Position numbers and translations under genes: made by a program
DNA from: Penicillus capitatus
Lineage: Eukaryota > Chlorophyta
NCBI GenBank assembly: GCA_965649825.1
Contig: OZ287706.1
Span: 186,001 to 250,000 of the forward strand
DNA length: 64,000 nucleotides
Reading direction: 5' to 3'
Part shown: positions 1 through 10,784 of the stretch, one piece after another
Layout: every line of letters starts with the position of its first letter
Numbering within the stretch: position 1 is the first letter of the stretch
Notes under the pieces: model-generated
Databases searched by the model: none
What the model was told of the DNA's origin: nothing
What the model saw: only the letters and a program-made list of their open reading frames with translations

Positions 1-539
1 AAGGAGGTTGTCACGGTGGGTGTCGTAAGAGGGGGCCGACCTGGTGAGACGGCGACAAAAGGCAGCTCTGTGGCTTCGTGCTGATGAGATCCGACGGTCG
101 GTTCGTCGAGTGCGTCTGAGGGGATGGTCGTTTCTTTCTTCGAGGCGAAGTCGAATCGAAATGTCGCCATGCTCGATCGCAGATGACGCATCCCGTCTTT
201 TCATTGCAAATCGCGCACGTGTGATCGGCGTTTTGCTCATGGACGCCGCACTCCATGCAACGTCTGCAGCGGGAAACGCGCCGTCGGACGTGTGGATCCC
301 GAGTGTGGATCGGTTCAAGAGAGCACTGCAGAAATGCACGACAGTGCGCCATGCCTCACACGACAGGTCCCGTGTCGACATGTGCATCGAATGCAATGCA
401 CGGCAACGGGCAGGACTTTGCACGAGATCGTCCTGGACGCACGAACCTACGACGTTCGCTCGCTTAAGTACGCCAGAGAGCTCGGTCTCTTAAACGCCGC
501 GTCTTCAACGGTGAGCCTGGCTAAGGACGAAAGGAGAGC
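1..539. other. Left edge, no gene resolved
   Basis: No gene is assigned. The minus strand from 352 to 11 is open and holds a cluster of Cys pairs (C-x2-C, C-x2-C, C-x2-C spacing) that could be part of a zinc-binding protein cut by the window edge. The plus strand here may contain a first exon of the dynein gene that follows, but I could not join it to recognisable sequence. Confidence 0.3.
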
Positions 540-3500
540 GGCATTTCGGTGTGTCTGTATGGTGTCAGGTTCGGCAGCGGGGAAAGACATCGACAATATC
601 GGCGTCGGAGAGAGACGAGGAGAGACGAGATCCATTCGAGAGCGTCCAAACGGGCGATAACGTCGTGGAGTTCTACGCTCGTTACGGTCAGGACAGTCCA
701 GTCAAGTTCTTCTACTGCAACCGGTATGCTCGCGCCCTTTACGCCCTGCTCACCCGACAGTACTGAATGGACGAAGGGCCGATACCTCTGTCTCTTATCT
801 GCCGTATGATCTGGTTGTGGTGCCGAAGGAACGGCGTTCGAGATCTGAGTACTTTACTGTATCGGCCACCGGTGTTATGCGCATCCATAAAAGCAAGAAG
901 TGATCGGGTAAAGCTGAGAGAAGCATGTATGGTCTGTAGATGTGCATGCGGAGTTCACTCCTTTGTCCGACTGGGTGCACGAGAAGATTATGTTTCGCCT
1001 GTTGAAGCATCTGAAGTTCTATCGATTTTTCTTCGAAATGGGGAGCTTTGTTCGATGGCGTAAGGTATGGGTTGCAGGACGCGAGTGTTCTGGGTATGGC
1101 GGCGCTGTGGCCAGACCGTCCGGCGCATCAAACTCGGCCGTCTGCGAAGTCTCGTCGAGCGTCAGTTGTTTCTGACGATGAAGACGTTTTCCAAGCCCCT
1201 GATGGAACTGCATGCGATGACGCAGCGAGTCGAGGCCTTAGAGTTCTGTCGTATGACGCCGCATCACACTTACGTCATCGATGAGTTCAAAGAGCTGCAA
1301 CGGACGACACGTGAGGAGAGCACCAAACCAAAAATCGGCGAAATCGCCGATACAGCCCAAGCGGTCAGGCACAAGACAGTTCTGCACGCCATGGCCAACG
1401 ACGCGTTATTAGGCATTGGAAGATCTCTGTGTGGCGGTCGAGACGCAGGCACAACGGCACCGCGATTCGATCCGTGACGAATCGGAGCTGCTCGATCAGA
1501 CAGGTAGGCGATCATGCACGCTGTCCGGTCTCGCGCTAGACGTCGGTACGGTGTTAAGGGGTGGAGCTCGTTCCGGGTCAGAGCGCGTCGAAACGAGAGA
1601 GCATGCGAGCGATTCGATTGAAGAAGCGACAGCGAGGGCGGGACTATCGCAGGGCAATGCGCGAAGAGAAGCTTCTCGGGAGATTCGTTCGTCTCGTCGA
1701 TATCATGCTCACCGAAAGTACGCATCGTCCTTTGAGTGTGTCCTTGCTGGTACTGTCTGCGGGTTCAGAGTTGCTGGAGAAGAGCGAGGCGTCGTTGTCT
1801 TTTCTCCTCGAGCAATTGACACCGTCGTCTGCCGTTTCTCCGACGGGAAAAGTGTCGAGAGGCGTCATACAGACGTCGATTCGTTTTGACCAAGGGAAGA
1901 CGCTGTTCTCTCCAGATCATGCTTCGGTCCAGACGGTCATCAACGAGCAGGTTTTCGAAGGAATGGCATCCGTTCTGCAGCAGGTCAGCACGAGATGTCA
2001 CATCACGTCTTAAGTACACATGACGCAGACGCCGCATCTCATCTTTGCTCGGAGTTTTGCGCGGTTCTTTCCAGAAAAGCCGTCGGCAATGAACGCGTTA
2101 CAGTGCTTCATGGCCTCCGAGTCCGAGTCCTGTCAGTCACTCAAACGTCGTATCCAAACGGTACTCAAAAGCGATTTTGAGGAAGCGGCGCATTACGCTA
2201 AAGTATGAAAAAGTGGAAATGTCACACTTATTTCATTGCGCACAATTTTGATTCGATAGGGATTTGATGATTACCAAAGACTGCATGCATTCGGTATCGA
2301 GTGGGATCCGAATCGATTCAGGGAGAGAGCGTCCTTTGGGCTTCGAGAGATCCGACGAGAATTGCATCGGCAGCGAGAGTGGCGCAATGAGTTAGAGAAG
2401 ATGAAGATGTCACAGGTCAGTCACACTTTTCCTAGCTATAAAGCGAAAAGAGTGATGTGACGTCCAGGTGCTCGGATATTTGTGCGTCGAAACCAAAACG
2501 CTGCGCGCTGCGCTGCTGCCTGTTACGGAGACCATCGTCGAAGATCTCAAACGTCTCTTATTGCAACACGCCAGAAGCGTCTGCGCGACAATACTGCAGA
2601 GTTACCAGGAGAGAATTGCACGGTTGCGGCATCGTCCTCTGCTGCTCGACGAGTTTGCAGACTATCAGGCAGAAACGTCCTATTTCCTAGATCTAATACG
2701 ACAGAGGCGTTTCTAGGCGATGTATGCGAAGGAGCTCGATGCGAAGAACGCACTCGTTAAGCGTGTTGCCGAGCTAGACGACATGTATGATCTGCTTGCC
2801 GTTCATCGTCACGAGGTTGCGCCATCTATTGAACGGCAAACCGAACGAAAGGTGTTATTCTGTGGAGATACCGACCGCAGATCAGGTGAAGTATGATGAT
2901 CTGAAAGAGGCCGTCAATGCGTTCGTCGGGGAACTGAAAAGCGGAAAGGAATTTATCGCCGATCAGAAGGAGACGCAAACGATCCATCTGCAAAGTCGCG
3001 TTCGATCGGCAAACGAGACGTTGATGCACATCTATAGATCCCTTCAGAACGGTAATACCATAAGATCGCCACATCACAGCGTTTTGACGATACTGGTCCA
3101 GGTGCCGTTGTTCATGCCGACAGTGATCCGGAGGCGATGGTGGCCGATTTGGAAGAAAAGCTACAGAAGGTTTTGGAAATGGGGATGGAGATCGAGAAGT
3201 TGAAGCGCTTTCAGACGGTCCTCGAGTTGCCGCCTGACGATTTTCACGACCTCGAAACGGCCGAAAAAGCGGCGAGAGTAAAACTCCAGATCTGGCATCT
3301 GTTCAGACGATTTACCGACCGCACACGTGTGCCTTGACGCAACGCACGCAATCGAAAGGAGACGTCTCTTGTTGTACATACAGACAGGTGGCAGAATGCA
3401 TCGGTGTTTGATGTGGAGACCGGCAGGGTTCGATTTGTCGTCGAGGAGATGAAGAGTGAGATGACTGAGATGACAACGTTAGCCGCCAAGATCGCACGCG

Positions 3501-3862
3501 AAAATAGAGAAGTGAACAATGCGGTGGTGTTGCGAGACCGTTGCCCGAGGCGAATGTGTTAGGAGCGCGTGATCCTGCGCCTCAAAGATCGCATGGAGCA
3601 GTTTATGACCCTGTGGCCACTACTGGAGGCTCTCTGGCATCCAGCCCTCGATCTTTCTCACTGGAAGCAGATCGTGGCGCTGCTGCCGTCGACAGATAAA
3701 GGGATAAGCGCTGTAGAGTTAACCCTCCAACAGCTCTTAAGTCGTTTCCAGAAAGGACCGTTGAGCATGATTGACGTGATGGGTGCAGGTTTGGGTATTC
3801 GAGATCATATCGAGACGGTGAAGGGTATCTGTGAGATGGCATCAGGGGTGAAATCCGCTTAA
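540..3862 (+). CDS. Axonemal-type dynein heavy chain, tail region only
   Basis: The tail of a dynein heavy chain, the ATP-driven microtubule motor of cilia, is spread over about ten short exons. Recognisable tail blocks appear in the right order: VKFFYC (about 700), EYFTVSATGV (about 848), EFTPLSDWVHEK (about 952), LGRFVRLVDIM (about 1675), the IWHLF block (about 3290), then KDRMEQFMTLWPLLEALWHP and SHWKQIV (3587-3690), which is the entry to the linker. Introns include 1984-2027, 2203-2260 and 2416-2467; the last two carry the shared TCACACTT motif. Frame stops come at 3862 or within the next 50 bases. The linker body and all six AAA+ modules, about three quarters of a normal heavy chain, are missing downstream. 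It is either a broken gene, a motor-less relic, or an assembly join. The 5' end is not resolved. Confidence 0.75.
2416..2467 (+). repeat. Intron with facing TCACACTTTT / AAAAGAGTGATGTGA halves
   Basis: This 52-nt intron of the dynein gene starts GTCAGTCACACTTTTC and ends GAAAAGAGTGATGTGAC plus GTCCAG. The two ends are near-complementary, so the intron can fold into a hairpin and looks like a short element with terminal inverted repeats. It is the clearest example of the shared intron family described in the findings. Confidence 0.8.
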
Positions 3863-3910
3863 CGCTACGGCAGATACGGTGCCGAATTTTGGCCTCGGCC
3901 TCTGTAAAGA

Positions 3911-6767
3911 ACCGCGAGATGTCGAAAGCAAAGATCAAATAACTGCCACGTTTTGCCGGAAAAAACTGAAATGCTGGAAATAAGAGGATGACATTGGACA
4001 GCACGATGGGGGAGGGATGCGCTAGCGATTACAGTTGGTCTTGTGAGACCATTCAGTCCGAATCATAGACAAGACACTAACAGTTTCGGTAATTGACATC
4101 AGAGTCACGTTTTGTAGTTACGTTCATACACTTCATTGAGGTGTTTATTTTCGACATCCGAAATATGAGAGCGAAATAAAGCATCATTCGACCGGAATCT
4201 TACAGTACGACCACAGATTCCCCACCGCCACGTGACTGGGCGGGCATTAGATTTTAATGCATATACTTAGCAAACACCCACGACTGGATTTGTCTTACGG
4301 AGATGGTTTTCGTTCGACACGACAGTATGGTGCGTTAAATCAACAGAAGGATAAAGGCGGCCCAGAGCGCGAAAAGCCCACAGACGATTTTGACTCCTGC
4401 GTAGCTTCGTTGTTTTGCAACAGAGGTAGGTTCTTGTGCGCCGCGTTTTCCAGAAAGGACATCGGTCTTCTCCACGTTAGCTGTTGCCATATTGCAGCAC
4501 AAACGACACGGATCAACGAAGGCGCGTGACTGGTTGGTTAAAAGGCGCAGATCGATGATGCGCGCGCGGCTGGTCGGTTAAAAGGCAGTAGTGGACGGAC
4601 AACTTCGAAGCGACCTGCAACTTGGAGGATGCTGTCTGTGCTGTCTGGAATCTGCGAAAAGACTTGCCTCCGAACAAATTCGCCCTGTCCACTCGTTTTA
4701 TCAGAATCCGGGATAACCGCCGTGTCAGGTTTTGCGCAAAAAGTCCACCTGACGTATGTCTGGAGGCTGATGCCGTCCGACTGGATGCCGAGGAAGAGAA
4801 CACGGCCACAGACGCGCTGTTTTGAGCTTTTGGAGGCGAGAAGTCTCGTGCCGTGATTGCCGAAAGAAGCTGCTGTCGTTTCATCTGTTTCTCACATTCG
4901 CCTCTGTGCTGCACGCAACTGCTCAGGCGGCATACGTTACGAGAAACGGGTGTAAACGGCAAAAGCGGCGGGCGTGTTTCGTGGATCGTACGCTTCGGTC
5001 ATCCACTCTAGTTCCTGGCCCGTAAGGTATGGAGACAGCAGACAGACACGTGCCCATTCATTTCCATTGACCGCCACGAGATTGTTTCGTACACGGAGGC
5101 ATTTTGAAGGACATGTTGTCATTACCATTCGACTTGGTTCGCTCTTATGCTTTTGTAGCATATGTACTGTTGTGTCCTATGGCTATCGGATCGTGCTGCC
5201 CTAGATGTCGTACGATCGTTGTACCCGCAGTCGATTCTCAATTGAGCGGCTCCATCAGCAAAACAGGGTATGCCAAGGTCCCGGAGACAGAACATGAAGT
5301 GAATCCATCGTCGATGAAGAGTGTCGAACGACGCGATTCGGTCGAACGAGATGACATCGGATGAAGCAGACCGCGTTGCTGTTCATGTCCATCACAAAAA
5401 CGGCCGTTCCTCTGCCGCGTGTGCTGCACACAATGGCAAAGTCATCCACTACAAGATGACCATCGCGTTGTTTTTTACAGCGAATTCAACCTCGGCTTGT
5501 GAGCAAGTCGTCAGTTTCGGTTTTTACAAAGAATGTAAACAACGGGTCAAAAAAGAGTGTTCCCTTCGAAATGTGTCACATCAGGAAAATGACAAGCTAA
5601 ACTACCGATGAGCATAAAGTGTGTTTTGTTCTTGCTTTACTGCAGCATGATGCTGCAGAGATTGAACAGGGACGGACTACGGAGGCATGTCGCTAACGAG
5701 ATTTCGGTTTTGCGAGATTAGGTCCAGAGGGCTCCACAAGACATCGCCGACGGTCCACGTCGTTCAGAAAATGATAACGATGGCAAGGATCCACGCCACG
5801 CAGAGAAAAGAGATAATGCGGAATTCCATAGCGTCGTCTTTCTGGCCGAAAAGATACTTAGATATGTCGAGGAAGTTTTCACAATGCACTGGACGCGGAT
5901 TCTAAGCAAGAGGATATTTCCCGGAGCGAAGAATGGCTTTTTCAACAAAAATGCACCGCCCGTGGGGTTTTTGTCTCTGTGGGTTTGAATCGACGAGCTG
6001 TTTCAAAAACAGACCACGTTCGGCGAAACTGTAACAAGGTATGTGTGCCAGGTCATGAAACGTCACATCGCTTCATGAACACCACAGAGCCAAACTGCGC
6101 GCTCTGTTGTTGCCTTGAATCTGCGTCAGATTTTCGTCAACACTCTGGCTTATTTGTCGAGTAGAGTTTCTTGAGTCCACGACGGTGACAAGGATTGCAC
6201 CGTTCTTATTTTTAAAGTGGTCTTTTTGCCTTTGCGAACATCGAACGATCTATCTTCGACGCATGCGCTGTTTTTGCTGAACGCGAATCCAACTGGTCGG
6301 CTGCCTTGGGTCATGCGCCAGAACACCTTGGTTGCAGAGGGATGAGATCGAGAACATGAGTATGTCTCGCTTGTCAGGATGGCTACTCAGACGGTGGCTG
6401 TTTTGGAATCCATATACGGATGGGTCCTTCTATATTTGGATAACCAACAGTACCTTCTGCATCACTGCTAAATCTGCCCTGTGTTGCACACCGTGAGACA
6501 TGGATTGCCGATGCTGAACTCATAGACGTAGCCAGATCAATGCCACCATCAGGGAGGCCAAAATCCGTACTCGCTCAAAATGAACGAACGAACGAACTTA
6601 GCTGGACTGGAGAAAATCCCTCTTTTGAGCAGAGGTGGATATACGTGGAAGGGAGAATAACACAAAGCGAGAAAGGAATGCACGCACTTGACATGTGGAT
6701 TGAAGCTATCTCGATAGCTGCGCCACAAATGATTGTCATTCCTGCTCATCACGATGGAATACCTGTC
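3911..6767. other. Long region without an assigned gene
   Basis: No recognisable domain was found. Two minus-strand stretches look protein-like. One is 5449-4937, with open pieces such as VDDFAIVCSTRGRGTAVFVM and NNLVAVNGNEWARVCLL in different frames. The other is 5901-5764, an exon-like piece after a CTTAG acceptor that ends in a hydrophobic helix (ISFLCVAWILAIVIIF, then stop). They may be exons of one or two unknown minus-strand genes, or decayed genes. A short imperfect duplication (GGTTAAAAGGC) lies at about 4525-4587. Confidence 0.35.
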
Positions 6768-7031
6768 AAGGTGTGATGATCGAGGCAACGCCGAAGCAGA
6801 TGACGACCAGAGTGATGTGACCGTTCGTCCGATCTCGTTTCACCGATCCAAAGATCTGCCGTCGACGATCGCGATCGTTTTCGAGTATTCAGCAAAAAGA
6901 CTATTGACATGATGCGTGACGTGCACAGCTTAGATGTCTGATATGATCGAGGTGTATCTTCCAGTGAACTCATTCGTCCGTAAGAATCATAAAGATGATG
7001 CGTACTACTTTGTTAATATGAGATCCGAAAC

Positions 7032-10000
7032 TCATGGTATCAGAGTCACTTTAATGCCACCCCGGTTCGTAAGGTGATATTCGATTTCGTTCGAATCGGC
7101 GTGAAATGCCACGACCAGATCGATCTCGCCTTCTCCATCGAAATCGTCATCGAAAATGCGTTTGAATCTGAGAATCGATCCGTCGTCGTCTTGCTCGATC
7201 TCGCCGTCTTCGATTTCGAAGAGATCGCCGTCTTCCACGATGGCATCTGCAGATTTTTCTTCAAGTTTGTAAGTACTCACACTGCCTTCGTCGCCGCCAA
7301 GGCCGATCACTGCCTCGGAGCCGATCATCAAACCTGGACTCTCTGGCCAACCGAGAGCGACCCATCCAGTACCCGTCGTCTGACAGGCAAAGGAAACACC
7401 ATCATCCTCCACAATCCAATGCAAGAGGTATTCGCCGCCCAGTGCTTCGCTCATACAATCGTATCCATCGAGGGTCGATTTGACGCACTCTCCCTCAGGA
7501 GCGTCGCCTGGTACATCGAAGAAATTGACACGGCCAAATATACCACGGCCTTCGTATGTTGTTCCGATGCCGCCGCCGTGGAACTTCAGTTCATCTTCTC
7601 CGTAGAATTTCGCGTTGGAAACGCGACCAGTTTCGAGACCCGAATTTGGGACGTGCGTGTACTTCTTCCTTTCTTGTCCATAGGCGTAGACAAGCAAGTA
7701 GTCCACATCCTTCAGGATGCAGTAGTCTGAGTTGGCATCAACTGTCTCCAGCTTTCTTCTGAACTTCAGATAAGTGTGATCATCGAATTCTGCTCCCAGT
7801 GCATCGGTGATGCCATCATCGCCGCCATAGAAGACATCTGGCAGAGGTTTGGCGCGACTGGGTGTGAAGGAATCTTGAATTCTGAACATGCCGTCTTTGG
7901 TGTAAACAACGTAGATGTCTTGATTAATCATGGCATGCGCCGCTGGCGTTGTCGCGACGTTCTCACACTCCGTTCCTTTGGCGATGATCTCAGGAATGAA
8001 CTCTTTATCTGCAAGACCACAAAGGACGAGACGTTCGGGAACGAAAATGATATGTCATGAAGACTGTACCTTTGTCCGATTTGCCTTCACCCTCAGATTC
8101 CGAACCCCCCTCGCCTTCACCCTCAGATTCAGAATCGCCCTCTCCTTCGGCCTTGGAGTCCTCTTTCTCGTCACCCTCTCCTTCGGCCTTGGAGTCCTCT
8201 TTCTCGTCACCCTCTCCTTCGGCCTTGGAGTCCTCTTTCTCGTCACCCTCTCCTTCGGCATCAGATTCGGCATCTTTTTGTTTCAGAGATCGGCTGGAAA
8301 GACGATCTTCGGTCTTTTCCATGAGAAGAGATGGCATTTCTGCTTTTAATCCACGTTTTCCTTTCGGGCGTTTCACCAAATCATGGGTTCCTTCATCATA
8401 CTCTGCTGTAAAAGGTTTACCATCTTCGCAAACACCCGAAGCACCATCTCCTTCACCCTCAGATTCCGAATCCCCTTCGCCTTCGCCCTCAGATTCAGAA
8501 TCGCCCTCTCCCTCAGCCTTGGAGTCCTCTTTCTCGTCTCCCTCTCCCTCAGCCTTGGAGTCCTCTTTCTCGTCTCCCTCTCCCTCAGCCTTGGAGTCCT
8601 CTTTCTCGTCTCCCTCTCCCTCAGCCTTGGAGTCCTCTTTCTCGTCTCCCTCTCCCTCAGCCTTGGAGTCCTCTTTCTCGTCGCCTTCTCCCTCTCCTTC
8701 GGTTGTGGAATCCTCATCATCTGATTTTTGTTGGAGCATTCGATGATCAATGTTTTTTGCTTCTTGTTGAATCTCAGGCATCCGTCGATGGACCTTTAGA
8801 GAGCGGCGGCGAGATGACTCATCGTCTTCTTCTCCCTCGGAAGCGGTGTCTTTTTCATCCTCGTCTTCTTCAGAAGCCGTGTCTTTGTCTTCGTCGTCTT
8901 CTCCCTCGGAAGCTGTGTCTTTGTCTCCTTCTCCTTCTCCTTCCGTTTCAGCATCAACATCAAGTAGCGTATCATACTCCTCTGCGATTTCTGAACCCAT
9001 TGCATGGTCGTTTCCCAATCCTGTGGCAATGGGACGAAATCCAAATGCAGCCCAGTTACTCGTCTTCGCCTTAATCGCAAATTCAATCTCGTTTGCTTCT
9101 TCATCGATTTTGAAAAACAGTTTGAAATTTCCTTCGGGGACAGATGCGTACATAACGGGATACTCGTCTTCCCAATCATCGGGTTCACCCATCTTCAATT
9201 TACTTCTCTTGTTGCAATTTCTGGACGTGATATATGAACCCTTCAACGGCTTCGTTTCTTTACCAAACCACCCTTCTCGGCAGTAACACTGTTTGTTGGG
9301 AGGCGTAATATTGCCAGTGTCCACACAGACCCCTCCTTCACCGCAGTGCTCATCTTCTTCGCATTCATTCTGACTTTGACAGTATTCTCCATACCAGAAT
9401 CCATCTTTCGGCGAGCTGTCACATTCACACTTGCCCTTCTTATCACATTTACCATGTCCAGAACAGCCATTGCAGTCGGCAGCATCGTCCACGATATCCA
9501 CCAGAGCACAGCTGTGGAATCGGTACCCCGATCCCCATTCCAAAGCCTGACGTCTCAGTCTGAGAACGCATCCCTTGCAAGGGGTCTCGGGCATTTTCAA
9601 TGTGGCAGACTGCTGAGTCGAATCTGAGACGCAGTCCCAGTGATCGCTGTTGTTCCATGTCGACGTCATCTGACTGTCAGCATCGTACAACTCAAACAGC
9701 CAACCACCCTGGTGTGCATAATGCAGCGCCCTGATCACACCGACGATGTAAACCCCGGCCGCTTGACTTAGCGTGAGGGCCTTACCAGTAAACGGTGACA
9801 TTCTCGCCGGCCTTGAATTCTGTCACTGTCTTCGTATTGGGTTCCGGCAATCGCCATTCTTCCGTTTGTTCGGAGCCAGATGCGTCGTGTCCACAGATAC
9901 CGTTTGTGCGGAAGGTATCCAAAAAGTCTAGGCACCCGAGGCATTGTCATGGCTGCAACGGTCGACGGATGAGGCAGCTCTTACCTAAGTTGAGCGTCGC

Positions 10001-10075
10001 AGGCGGATAAAGCAACTGAACGTGTGCATCGACGCTCAGAAAGAGCGCAAAGAGCGTCAGACAGATGCGGAGCAT
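7032..10075 (-). CDS. Secreted LPMO-like protein with EGF and two DOMON domains
   Basis: A multi-domain secreted protein. The first exon encodes a signal peptide (MLRICLTLFALFLSVDA) followed by His, then LLYPPATLNL. After introns at about 9979 and 9820 come HYAHQGGWLFEL and GYRFHSCALVDI. An N-terminal His after cleavage, a second His in an HxG setting and a C-terminal aromatic-x-x-C-A block are the layout of copper lytic polysaccharide monooxygenases (AA15-like). This is inference from pattern. Next come two EGF-like modules (CNGCSGHGKC; NECEEDEHCG), a DOMON-like domain (NWAAFGFRP), two blocks of acidic repeats, an intron at about 8010-8073 and a second DOMON-like domain (GWVALGWPESPGLMIGSE). 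The frame ends at 7032. A more distal exon (to about 6774) encoding a hydrophobic tail, GHITLVVICFGVASIITP, could instead end the protein as a membrane anchor. Confidence 0.65.
8140..8260 (-). repeat. 36-bp acidic coding repeats, block 2
   Basis: About three copies of a 36-bp unit encode the 12-residue period KAEGEGDEKEDS inside the LPMO/DOMON gene. The unit matches the one in the larger block at about 8490-8700, so both blocks probably arose by slippage from one sequence. Confidence 0.85.
8490..8700 (-). repeat. 36-bp acidic coding repeats, block 1
   Basis: About five to six nearly identical 36-bp units encode KAEGEGDEKEDS repeats, flanked by SESEGEGEG variants. The low-complexity acidic linker separates the two DOMON-like domains and is likely to vary in length between strains. 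Confidence 0.85.
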
Positions 10076-10784
10076 CTTCTCTTAAGAGGACAGTAGACTG
10101 CGGTTTGGGCGCCGAGCAAAAATGTCGAATTCACAACGTGCGTGGCAGGGGAAGAGAAATAAGGTATCCAAAGACAACTTCTTTGCTTGTCTAAAGAATG
10201 GATATCGTCTGCTTCGACAATTCAAAGTAAACTCTGGCACGGATACTGGAATTTATATGACGGGTACATGGGATGAGACATCACGTAACGCTGTGGTCGA
10301 TGATGACACAGCCGTCCGTTCACAGCGAACCTCCGAGCGACCGTCAAACCATAGTGACGCGATGAAGCTAGTCGCATCATCACAAAAGATGTCTAGAGAT
10401 GGAGAATGTGCCTCACCCGCTGTTGTTTACAGATCGACGACGACGACGACGGGTTCTTCAGAATCGTCATAATACACCGAAACAAAACTTCAGGAGAGAG
10501 AGGGTGGGGTTGTGAATAAGAGCCACCCGATACTTAAGAGATATCATCGACGGACTAAGGGGACGACGATCACCCCATCATGAGTTGATAAGGAAAGGAA
10601 GGGAGTGCGCTATCACTGAAGGATCAACAGAGCGATGGTGAGGCAGCGGAGCACTCCGTATAACAACTCCGTCCCCCTTTCAGACAGCACTGATGTCTAC
10701 ACAAACATAGGATGAAGAAAAATCCGATTCAGAGAGCGTGGAAGTCCGTGGCCAGCATTCCCTCCCGGTCGACCGTGGGGCCTT
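10076..10784. other. Intergenic, no gene seen
   Basis: This is the space between the 3' end of the kinase gene and the 5' end of the LPMO/DOMON gene, both on minus. A plus-strand frame at 10122-10472 (116 codons) has no recognisable domain and ends in a Thr/Ser run made by a GAC trinucleotide repeat at about 10435. I do not support it as a gene. Confidence 0.5.

Noticed and set aside
8057-8746. A 229-codon plus-strand frame of Ser/Pro repeats
   Set aside because: Antisense of the 36-bp acidic repeats; there is no conserved part outside the repeats.
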